In this document: piece after piece, positions 17,709-24,777 of the stretch
Layout: the number at the start of each line of letters is the position of its first letter
How positions within the stretch are numbered: the first letter of the stretch is position 1
NCBI RefSeq assembly: GCF_030464885.1
Contig: NZ_JALPRJ010000078.1
Span: forward strand, 1 to 36,289
Origin: Caballeronia sp. SEWSISQ10-4 2
GTDB lineage: Bacteria; Pseudomonadota; Gammaproteobacteria; Burkholderiales; Burkholderiaceae
Direction of reading: 5' to 3'
DNA: 36,289 nucleotides
Translations under genes and position numbers: made by a program
Notes under the pieces: model-generated
What the model was told of the DNA's origin: nothing
Databases searched by the model: none
What the model saw: only the letters and a program-made list of their open reading frames with translations

Positions 17709-17740
17709 GGGCGCTGCGATTGCAATCACGACGCTCAGCA

Positions 17741-17755
17741 TCTAATTTTTAGAAC
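17741..17755. promoter_or_regulatory. Second LysR-type site before the acetyltransferase gene
   Basis: TCTAATTTTTAGAAC repeats the core and right arm of the palindrome at 16745-16761 (one difference in the 13-nt T-N11-A core). It lies in the gap between the LysR gene and the acetyltransferase gene, 70 nt before the latter's start. A further small dyad, ATGCC-G-GGCAT, lies at 17766-17776. Confidence 0.65.
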
Positions 17756-17824
17756 AAATTTGCCCATGCCGGGCATCGCCCGTTCATTTTTCGCGGTGGA
17801 GACTGTCATGACAGGAGACAGACC

Positions 17825-18625
17825 TTGATCAACATGGACCCCACTACGCTCTGGCAAATCATCCGCGCGGAAGCGGAGCACGAAGCGCAGGCACGACCCG
17901 CCATGAGGCGATACTTCGACGCCTATGTGCTTAAGTACGAGACATTCGGCGAGGCCTTCGCGTCGCTGCTTGCCGCCGACCTGATGCGCTCGGACGCGAC
18001 CCTGCCCGACATGGCGAGCGAATTCAGCGCCGTCATCAAGCAGACCGGCAGCGACTCAAGCGCCGCGGCCGATGTGCACAAGATCGCCTCGTCCAACCCA
18101 GCCTGCCCGAATGCGCTGACGGCGTTTTTATCGTTTCGAGGGATTCATGCAGTCCAGTCTCATCGCATTGCGCATGCTCATTGGCTTGCGGGTGAAAAGA
18201 CGTTCGCCGTTCTGCTGCAGAACTGGTGCGCGAAGTCCTATAACGTCGATATCCACCCTGCTGCCCGGATTGGCAAAGGCCTGTTTGTCGATCACGCGAT
18301 GGGCATCGTGATTGGCGAAACAGCCGTAGTCGAAGATGAGGTCAGCATGTGGCACGGCGTCACCCTCGGGAGCACGTTTGCCGAAGCCGGCGACCGTCAT
18401 CCGAAAGTGCGCCGCGGCGCGACGCTTGCCGCTCACGCGATCATCCTGGGCAACATCGAAATTGGCGAAGGTGCGGTTATTGCGGCGGGCAGTGTCGTTC
18501 GCACTTCGATTCCCGCCGGCATGGTCGCAGCAGGCGTTCCCGCGAAGGTCATCAAGGCGGTCTCCGGCACGTATGCCGCCATCACTGCTCCCTCTGCTCC
18601 CTCTGCTTCTTCTTCCAATAGCTAG
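17825..18625 (+). CDS. Serine O-acetyltransferase homologue (CysE-like, divergent loop)
   Basis: Hexapeptide-repeat acetyltransferase of 266 residues with the CysE N-terminal helical domain (1-135) and a left-handed beta-helix. Residues aligning with E. coli CysE D143, H158 and H193 are kept: D142 in VDIHPAA, H157 in VDHA and H192 in GDRHPK. The loop that reads GGTGKSGGDRHP in E. coli is GSTFAEAGDRHP here, and the C-terminus is a low-complexity tail from a CTCCCTCTG-type repeat that lacks the terminal Ile needed to dock on CysK. The start is taken as TTG at 17825, seven nt after AGGAG; the ATG at 17834 is 16 nt from it. The gene is probably under the LysR regulator and is followed after 9 nt by the VOC gene. 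It may acetylate serine or another hydroxyl substrate of this locus. Confidence 0.85.
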   Translation: MINMDPTTLWQIIRAEAEHEAQARPAMRRYFDAYVLKYETFGEAFASLLAADLMRSDATLPDMASEFSAVIKQTGSDSSAAADVHKIASSNPACPNALTAFLSFRGIHAVQSHRIAHAHWLAGEKTFAVLLQNWCAKSYNVDIHPAARIGKGLFVDHAMGIVIGETAVVEDEVSMWHGVTLGSTFAEAGDRHPKVRRGATLAAHAIILGNIEIGEGAVIAAGSVVRTSIPAGMVAAGVPAKVIKAVSGTYAAITAPSAPSASSSNS

Positions 18626-18634
18626 GATAACAAA

Positions 18635-19522
18635 ATGATTCCACCGAATCAGCATCGACTGGGCATCGACCATCCGATAGTCTCCGTGAGGAACCATCCC
18701 GAAGCCGTTCAGAAGTACATCAAGCTTGGTTTTTCGCCCAGCCCTCTCTCGTACCATCCCTGGGGTTCGGTGCTGACGCTGATGATGTTCGAGAATAATT
18801 TCATCGAACTGATCGGGATCGATGATGCGTCGAAGTTCGGGACAAATTCCGTCGATGGCTTCTGCTACGGACGAACGCTAGGCCAATTCCTCGAACGCTC
18901 CGAAGGCCTTGGACTGCTGGCTCTGCATAGCAAAGACATCGAAGGCGATTTTGCGGCCGTTAAAGCCACCGGGCTGCCCGTGCAGCAGCGGGTGGACTTC
19001 CGGCGCAAGCTCATCAAAGCGGACGGCACGCCCGATGAAGCCGTGGTGTCGCTTGGCATCGTGATGGATACCGAGTTGGGCGATGTGTCCAACGTCCTAT
19101 GCCAGCAACATCGGCCGGAGTTTATCTGGAGGAAGGATTGGCAAGATCATCCCAACGGCGCGAATGCGGTCGATGAAGTTATCTATGTTGCGGAGGAGCT
19201 TGGTGTGCTCGAGACACGGTGGGCGAAGTTGTTCGGAGCGGAGAACGCATCGTGGATCGATGGGCACGTTGAAGCGAACACAGGTTGTGGACGCGTCGTG
19301 GCTTTGACACGGTCACAGGCACTCGAACGTTTTGCCTGCGTCGGTTTGCCGGTGAGCTACACGGATAAACCACATGGATTTGCACTGCAGGTGCGGGTTC
19401 GCGACTTGGCGGCGGTAGAGCGCATCCTGTCGGAAAACGGCGTGCCGCACGGGCAAACCGCGCGCGGCGTTGCCGTCGCTCCCGAAGCAGCGGGTAATAC
19501 GATTATTGAATTCGTCGAGTGA
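18635..19522 (+). CDS. VOC/glyoxalase-like domain protein
   Basis: Protein of 295 residues with two VOC-type halves, resembling the Glyoxalase_3 (PF13468) group. It starts with LGIDHPIVSVRNHPEAVQKY and FSPSPLSYHPWGSVLTLMMF, has an acidic FENNFIELIGI strand, and a second half from about 175 (NAVDEVIYVAEELGVLETRW) ending in NTIIEFVE. Metal ligands cannot be assigned with certainty; H15, H42 and E58 in the first half are candidates. ATG start with AGGA seven nt upstream, only 9 nt after the acetyltransferase stop, so the two are co-transcribed. Such proteins act as lyases, isomerases, dioxygenases or resistance proteins; the substrate is unknown. Confidence 0.82.
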   Translation: MIPPNQHRLGIDHPIVSVRNHPEAVQKYIKLGFSPSPLSYHPWGSVLTLMMFENNFIELIGIDDASKFGTNSVDGFCYGRTLGQFLERSEGLGLLALHSKDIEGDFAAVKATGLPVQQRVDFRRKLIKADGTPDEAVVSLGIVMDTELGDVSNVLCQQHRPEFIWRKDWQDHPNGANAVDEVIYVAEELGVLETRWAKLFGAENASWIDGHVEANTGCGRVVALTRSQALERFACVGLPVSYTDKPHGFALQVRVRDLAAVERILSENGVPHGQTARGVAVAPEAAGNTIIEFVE

Positions 19523-19569
19523 TTGGGTTTGCGAATGCGGGGCGGCAGTTGGGCGTTGCCGCCTTGCTC

Positions 19570-20979
19570 TCAATGCGCCTTGCTGTGCGCCCGCTTCGCG
19601 GCACCGTTGCCCGGGTTCTTATCGGCCGTCGATGCGTTCGCATTACCCCGGTTCGGAACCTCGACGATAGACGAATCGGTATCGAAGAAAGACGCCAGCG
19701 TGGCCTGCTGATTTAGCATCAATTGCTCGATGCGCTGCTGTTGCGCCGTGTTCTCGCCCGTCAGGCGAATCAGCGCGATGGTCTGCGCCACACCCGTCGC
19801 GACGGTCACGAGCAACACGCAAATCACGATCATCAGCACCGTTTTCACCCGCCGCGATAACGCCGCCGCCGCGCTACGCTGGTCCGCTATCACGGCATAC
19901 AACGCGTCGATGGTGTCGGCGTACGCGGTCGCGCGAGCGGTATCGAGTTCGGAAGAATCGCGAGAGGGCGTCGAGGGGGCCGGAGGACTGCTTGCGGTGC
20001 TAGAGCGCGTCCGGCGGTCATCGTCGATTAATGCCGCCGCCAGGGATTGCGGCGGGTTGCGGTACGGGTTTGCGGTGGCTCGGGAGGTATCGTGGTTGTT
20101 TAAGGGCGTAGGCGTGGCTGGTTTTGTTGCGGCGTTCCTGGCGTCGGGAGCGTTGGGCTCTTCAGGAGCGCTCGCTGCATTCGTCGCATTACGCTCGCCC
20201 GGCGCGTCACCGGCATTCGGTGAACGATTCATATTTTCCGTGACGCCATCGCCCGGCTCGCGTGCAGCGTCAGCCGCGCCTCGCAACTCCGTCTCAACGT
20301 CACGCGCCGTAGCAGCCAACGACGGCTCAGTCACGGCCACATTCCGGGCTGCGCCCTTGGCTCGCGCCGCCGACGCTCGCTTGTTCGAACCCTGCGCATT
20401 CCCCGCATCCAACGCCGCCGCGACCGTAGCACTGCCCGCGCCATCGTCCAGCGATTCGGGCCGCACCGGTCCGGCGACCACGCTATGCGGCGCACTGATA
20501 TCGTCGAACATAAGCTCCAGCGTGGCAGCGTCGGCTGTCTGGTTTTCCGTTTGCACCGCAGCGGCATCATCGCGCGGCGCGGCGATATCCGACGCCTCCG
20601 ACAAGCCCGCCGATACAACTCCGCTCCGCACTGGCCGCGCCGAAGCGGACGAACCCTCATCCGCCGAAGCCGTCGCCGACACAGCCGCCATGAACGCCTC
20701 GGGCAACTCGAACCCGGGCAACGTGGATTGACGGATATCGGTATTCAACACCTGGAGCGTGGCACGTTCGGCGTCTTCGGCGAACAGATCGAGCGTGGGT
20801 GCGCCGTAGGGCGCGCGGCTCAGCAACGCGAGACGCTGGGCCGAGCGAGCGGCGCGGGCGAGCTTGGCATCAGCGTCCGATTCGACCGGGCGGCGAGCAG
20901 CCGCAGAAGCAGTATCGGCACGACGCGAACCGGCTGCATCGATGGATTGGCGAGCGGGATTTACAGCGGAATCTGGCAT
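19570..20979 (-). CDS. Long disordered protein with one C-terminal membrane segment
   Basis: Unrecognised protein of 469 residues. Residues 1 to about 340 are rich in Ala, Ser, Asp, Asn and Arg with no domain I can identify (for example GDAPGERNATNAASAPEEPN). A short helical stretch (ATAYADTIDALYAVIADQRS) precedes a single hydrophobic helix at about 378-404 (VLMIVICVLLVTVATGVAQT), and a heptad-like segment (ENTAQQQRIEQLMLNQQATL) follows. The tail is polar and basic. With no signal peptide, the long N-terminal part is probably cytoplasmic and the coiled coil periplasmic. No Shine-Dalgarno is visible at the ATG at 20979, so the start is uncertain. It converges with the VOC gene. Confidence 0.65.
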   Translation of the reverse strand: MPDSAVNPARQSIDAAGSRRADTASAAARRPVESDADAKLARAARSAQRLALLSRAPYGAPTLDLFAEDAERATLQVLNTDIRQSTLPGFELPEAFMAAVSATASADEGSSASARPVRSGVVSAGLSEASDIAAPRDDAAAVQTENQTADAATLELMFDDISAPHSVVAGPVRPESLDDGAGSATVAAALDAGNAQGSNKRASAARAKGAARNVAVTEPSLAATARDVETELRGAADAAREPGDGVTENMNRSPNAGDAPGERNATNAASAPEEPNAPDARNAATKPATPTPLNNHDTSRATANPYRNPPQSLAAALIDDDRRTRSSTASSPPAPSTPSRDSSELDTARATAYADTIDALYAVIADQRSAAAALSRRVKTVLMIVICVLLVTVATGVAQTIALIRLTGENTAQQQRIEQLMLNQQATLASFFDTDSSIVEVPNRGNANASTADKNPGNGAAKRAHSKAH

Positions 20980-21141
20980 AAGTCGATGATTGACAGCGCG
21001 GCCAGACGCGGCCTCGAGCGGCTAAAAACACGCCCGATGAAGCGTCCCGGCGTGGCGCCTCGCAACGGAAAAGCGGCTGCATGGGTTTTCGAGGCCGCAT
21101 TGTCGCATGCTTGCGTGCTTGGGCCACCGACGCGCGCGTTC

Positions 21142-21278
21142 TCAAGCCGGACCCTCTTCCTTGAATTCCCGCACGGTTTCCAGCGTGCGCAGTCCCGCCG
21201 CCCATGAAAACCGTTCGCGCTCGAAGCCGATCACGCTGCCAGCATCAGGCGGGAGATGAGTTCTACATTGCCTAACAT
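21142..21278 (-). pseudogene. mgtC: Remnant of an mgtC/sapB-family gene
   Basis: On the minus strand an ATG with AAGGAG 11 nt upstream opens MLGNVELISRLMLAA and then stops. In the next frame the MgtC family continuation VIGFERERFSWAAGLRT is clear, joined directly to LETVREFKEEGPA and a stop, which resembles the C-terminal end of the family. Intact MgtC proteins are about 160-230 residues. What remains is the N-terminus with a short deletion near 21232 and a large internal deletion at the LRT junction. The remainder of 20980-21479 shows no other gene. Confidence 0.6.
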
Positions 21279-21479
21279 GAGTGGATTTGCTCCTTATAAA
21301 TGTTTTGTGATGGGATGATGCTACGGTTTATTCGCGCTGGTTCACGCTCGGTCCAGCGCGGATGCACCGCCGTTGTCGTGAAGCGTGGGCGTTTTGATTT
21401 ATCCTTGGTGCCCCGCATCGGGTTGCGCGCCGGACACGTTCGACGCGCCGCCGCGCTCATCCACCATCGATAAAGCCGT

Positions 21480-22607
21480 ATGCACGACCCAGATCTGACC
21501 GCCGTTACGCCCCCGACCGCCGCCGCCCTGCGCGCGCACTACGAACGCGTGGTGCTGCCAATCTGGCGCGGGCCGGGCTTCAACGCGGGTTTGCGGTTGG
21601 CGTTCGAGGCCGTCGCCGAGGACGGCCGCACGCCCCTGCCGCCGCAGCGATATCGCGCCATGGCCTGCGCCCGGCAGCTATTCGTATTCTCGCAAGCTGG
21701 TGATATCGATCACGCTGACACGCTGTTCGCTTCGCTTCGGACCTATTTTCGGGACACGAAAAACGGCGGCTGGTTCTATAGCGTCGATGCAAACGGCGCG
21801 CCGCATGAGCGCCACAAGGATCTGTACACACACGCGTTCGTGATTTTTGCGTGCGCGGAGTACGCGAAACGCGCTGGCGCGGCGGCTGCGAAGGAAGCGC
21901 TGGCGGTACTGGAAGAAACATCGGTGGTAATCGAGAGGCGGATGTCGATCGATGGCGTTGGCGCCGGCGGCTTGTTCAGTTCGGCGATGACGGAAGATTT
22001 TTCCACCGTGCTGGGTCCTCCGCTGCAAAACCCGCTGATGCATCTGACCGAGGCGTGGCTCGCCGCCCGCGAAACCACCGCAGATCCCGTCTTCGACCGC
22101 AGGCTGGAAAAGCTCGCCACAGGGTTCGCGCGGGCTTTCGTGCATGGCGAAACCGGTTGCATCGCCGAGTTGACGATCGGCAGCGCCAATAACTGGCTGG
22201 AACCGGGTCATCAGTTCGAGTGGCTTTTCCTAGCCGAAGCCAGCCAGCACGCGGCTTTCGATGCAGCGGGCCTGAACCGCGCGCTGTTTCGCGCATTCGA
22301 TTTCGTGCAGCAGTCCGGAGTCGATCCGGTGACTGGCGGCGTGGCGGCATCGCTGAACGAACAGGGCGGTGTGATCGATTCGACGCAGCGCATCTGGGCC
22401 CAGACCGAATATTTGCGCGCACTCGCGACACATGCGGGCGATACCGTGCGCGAACAGTTGCCGGCGCAGATCGCGCGCTTTGCCGGGCGTTTTCTGCGGC
22501 CTCGGGGGTGGATCGAGAGCCAGTCGGCCGAAGGCGTGGTCGTGCGCGCGGAATTGCCATCGACGACGCCCTATCACCTTGCGACCGCGTACGCCGCGTT
22601 GCCCTGA
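21480..22607 (+). CDS. AGE-family sugar epimerase/isomerase
   Basis: Protein of 375 residues of the N-acylglucosamine 2-epimerase superfamily, an (alpha/alpha)6 barrel that interconverts sugars such as mannose and fructose or N-acylglucosamine and N-acylmannosamine. Signature residues are present: DLYTHAFVIFA, the GHQFEWLFL segment (conserved GHxxEW) and the C-terminal histidine in STTPYHLATAYAALP. The length fits the mannose isomerase/YihS-like branch. ATG start at 21480 without a clear Shine-Dalgarno. It is monocistronic with a strong terminator 25 nt after the stop. It sits alone rather than in a sugar operon, so the physiological substrate is uncertain. Confidence 0.87.
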   Translation: MHDPDLTAVTPPTAAALRAHYERVVLPIWRGPGFNAGLRLAFEAVAEDGRTPLPPQRYRAMACARQLFVFSQAGDIDHADTLFASLRTYFRDTKNGGWFYSVDANGAPHERHKDLYTHAFVIFACAEYAKRAGAAAAKEALAVLEETSVVIERRMSIDGVGAGGLFSSAMTEDFSTVLGPPLQNPLMHLTEAWLAARETTADPVFDRRLEKLATGFARAFVHGETGCIAELTIGSANNWLEPGHQFEWLFLAEASQHAAFDAAGLNRALFRAFDFVQQSGVDPVTGGVAASLNEQGGVIDSTQRIWAQTEYLRALATHAGDTVREQLPAQIARFAGRFLRPRGWIESQSAEGVVVRAELPSTTPYHLATAYAALP

Positions 22608-22631
22608 TATCTGGATTTTTTGCGCTATTGA

Positions 22632-22659
22632 ACGCCTCGCCGTGCAGCGAGGCGTTTTT
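22632..22659 (+). terminator. Intrinsic terminator of the epimerase gene
   Basis: Perfect 9-bp stem ACGCCTCGC/GCGAGGCGT with a 6-nt loop (22641-22646), followed by five T residues, 25 nt after the stop. Confidence 0.9.
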
Positions 22660-22890
22660 CATTGCAGCTGGAGAAATTAGCGCGGCGGCGAACGCTTTCC
22701 GCGCTTTCGTTTCAAATCACTCATAAAGCCCGTGCAAACCCGGTAATTTGTCCGCAATTTTGAGATCGTCCTTGCGGAGTGACCAAGCGCTACCTACAGT
22801 CTTGTGCAGGACCGCGACGAAGGCTCATGCCCCGGTGCGGATTGTGGGACTCACGCTGACTGGACCGAAACCAAGTGTAGGAGTGTCCGA

Positions 22891-23334
22891 ATGGCCGAAA
22901 TTGTCGATATCGCACGGGGCGCGTTGAACGCGCAGCCGTTTAGCGCCTTGCTGGGTACGAAGCTCATGCAGGTCGACTCCACGAGTCTCACGCTGTGCCT
23001 CACCATCCGCGACGAACTCCGGCAACAACACGGTTTCGTGCACGGCGGCGTAGTGAGTTATCTCGTCGATAACGCCCTGACCTTCGCCGGCGCACTACGC
23101 CTCGGCCCGAAAGTGGTCACGGGCGAATACAAGATCAATTATTTGCGGCCCGCTGTCTCCGGCACATTGATGGCACGGGCGCGGGTGGTCTACGCCGGCA
23201 TGACGCAGGCGACCTGCCAATGCGACGTGTATGTCACCGATGGGGGCGCCGAACGGCTCGTAGCAGTGGCGCAGGGAACCATTCATCGGATCAGCGAAAT
23301 GGCGGCGGAGCTTGAGCCGGTGTTTAACGAGTGA
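22891..23334 (+). CDS. PaaI-type hotdog thioesterase
   Basis: Acyl-CoA thioesterase-like protein of 147 residues with a single hotdog fold. The family signature HGFVHGGVVSYLVDNALTFA contains the HGG motif, with the acidic residue (D) on the following helix that would be catalytic in PaaI and YdiI relatives; the strand YKINYLRPAVSGTLMARARV follows. The start at 22891 is chosen because AGGAG is eight nt upstream; a longer frame begins at 22804 without such a site and with atypical composition. It stands alone between two terminators. The substrate is not predictable; relatives hydrolyse aromatic or medium-chain acyl-CoAs. Confidence 0.87.
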   Translation: MAEIVDIARGALNAQPFSALLGTKLMQVDSTSLTLCLTIRDELRQQHGFVHGGVVSYLVDNALTFAGALRLGPKVVTGEYKINYLRPAVSGTLMARARVVYAGMTQATCQCDVYVTDGGAERLVAVAQGTIHRISEMAAELEPVFNE

Positions 23335-23420
23335 GATAGGGGTGGGGTGCGTTGGTGTTTTACGGCCGTGGTAGTAGGCGTGGCTTTATGCGCTTAAAGG
23401 TTAACGCCGGCGAAAACATT

Positions 23421-23480
23421 CGATTTTGGGTGGAAGCCGTCCGGTTGTTGTTCAACAACGCGCTCCTCCGGCCAAAATCG
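23421..23480. repeat. Extended imperfect dyad
   Basis: Outer arms CGATTTTGG (23421-23429) and CCAAAATCG (23472-23480) enclose CCGG/CCGG and, inside that, GTTGTTG-TT-CAACAAC. The 60-nt element could fold as one long interrupted hairpin. It lies in the gap between the thioesterase and the terminator of the FAH gene. Confidence 0.5.
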
Positions 23481-23513
23481 CTGATCCATCGCGTTGAACT
23501 TGCTGTAAAAAAT

Positions 23514-23545
23514 AAGGCCGTTCCAACTAGCGTTGGAACGGCCTT
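23514..23545. terminator. Bidirectional intrinsic terminator
   Basis: Perfect 14-bp stem AAGGCCGTTCCAAC/GTTGGAACGGCCTT with a 4-nt loop. On the minus strand it is followed by TATTTTTT, a good T tract for the FAH gene ending at 23615. On the plus strand TTCTTCTT follows, so it also blocks readthrough from the thioesterase side. Confidence 0.88.
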
Positions 23546-23614
23546 CTTCTTAAACGTGCCGACGCAGCGTCAATTCGCTCGCCAGCTTCGCTTGGTTGCG
23601 CCGCAATAAACCGC

Positions 23615-24463
23615 TTACTTCGCGTCGACCGTGCGTTGCTGCTGCTCGCCCAAGCCCTGGATTCCGAGCCGAACCGTCTGCCCCGCCTTCAGGTAGACCG
23701 GCGCCGGCTTCACGCCCATGCCTACGCCCGGCGGCGTGCCGGTGGAAATGACGTCGCCGGGTTGCAGGCTCATCACCTTCGACAAATACGACACCAGCTC
23801 TGCCACGCCGAATACCATCGTCTTCGTGCTGCCGTTCTGGTAGCGGTGTCCGTCTACTTCGAGCCACATGCTGAGTTGCTGCGGATCGGCGATCTCGTCT
23901 CTCGTGACAAGCCATGGACCGATCGGGCCGAAGGTATCGAAACCCTTGCCCTTGTCCCATTGCGTACCGTGCTCGAGCTGCCATTCGCGCTCGGAGACGT
24001 CGTTGATCACGCAATAGCCCGCGACGTAATCCAGCGCGTCCGCCTCGCTGACGTACTTCGCCTCTTTGCCGATCACCACGCCGAGTTCGACTTCCCAATC
24101 GGTCTTCTTCGAATTGCGCGGAATCTCGACGTCGTCGTTCGGACCGCAAATGGCACTCGTCCATTTGCCGAAAAGCACGGGCTCCGTCGGCACCGGCAGA
24201 TTCGATTCGGCCGCGTGATCAGCGTAATTCAGCCCGATACAGACAAACTTGCCCACACTTCCTACGCACGGTCCAATGCGCGGTTCGCCCGGCACTTCAG
24301 GCAATGAGGCCGGATCGAGCGCGCGCAGTTTGGCCACGGTGGCGTCGGATAGCGCCTCACCGGTGATATCGTCGACTACCTTCGACAAATCGCGAATCTT
24401 GCCGTTCTGATCCAGCAAACCCGGTTTTTCCTGACCCTTCGGCCCATAGCGCAGCAGTTTCAT
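23615..24463 (-). CDS. Fumarylacetoacetate hydrolase-family protein, likely 2,4-diketo-3-deoxy-L-fuconate hydrolase
   Basis: Metal-dependent hydrolase of 282 residues. The FAH core is visible: CIGLNYADHAAE, the metal ligands E124 and E126 in TDWEVELGVVIG and D155 in CVINDVSERE, the K-rich turn WDKGKGFDTFGPIGPWL, and the end GDVISTGTPPGVGMG. Members of this type cleave 2,4-diketo-3-deoxy sugar acids; in the L-fucose pathway of Xanthomonas and Burkholderia the products are pyruvate and L-lactate. Its location next to a COG3618 lactonase, an aldose dehydrogenase and UxaA proteins supports that role. ATG start with AAGGA nine nt upstream. A strong terminator follows the stop. A 314-nt gap separates it from the lactonase gene. 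Confidence 0.85.
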   Translation of the reverse strand: MKLLRYGPKGQEKPGLLDQNGKIRDLSKVVDDITGEALSDATVAKLRALDPASLPEVPGEPRIGPCVGSVGKFVCIGLNYADHAAESNLPVPTEPVLFGKWTSAICGPNDDVEIPRNSKKTDWEVELGVVIGKEAKYVSEADALDYVAGYCVINDVSEREWQLEHGTQWDKGKGFDTFGPIGPWLVTRDEIADPQQLSMWLEVDGHRYQNGSTKTMVFGVAELVSYLSKVMSLQPGDVISTGTPPGVGMGVKPAPVYLKAGQTVRLGIQGLGEQQQRTVDAK

Positions 24464-24777
24464 TGTGAGTGATCCTTCAGTTTTCAGGTTTTGATTCGGT
24501 TTCGAAATGTTCGGATTGACCAGCCGATTCGGTCGAATGAGATAACTTGGAGTTACTTTCGGTCGCTTTCAGTCAAATGAGCCGGGCCGGTCGTGAACGA
24601 CGATTCATCAGACGCGAGTTACAACGATAGCATCGCGTTTTCTTCAATTCCTGCATCCACGTTATGCCGGTTGATACGTCGCAATGCCAACGCAGCGCCA
24701 ATCTTTTTACCATCCTGCGCTTTCATTGCAATTGCTGTTGAGCAATTCCGGGTATACCGCGCTCATTCTTCATGCTT
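24464..24777. promoter_or_regulatory. Gap upstream of the FAH gene with two TTCG/CGAA dyads
   Basis: Two similar dyads lie 33 nt apart: ATTCG-GTTT-CGAAAT at 24494-24508 and ATTCG-GT-CGAAT at 24527-24538. They are candidate operators, possibly for the IclR regulator of this cluster. The rest of the 314 nt shows no gene; in relatives a short-chain dehydrogenase often occupies this kind of position. Confidence 0.4.
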
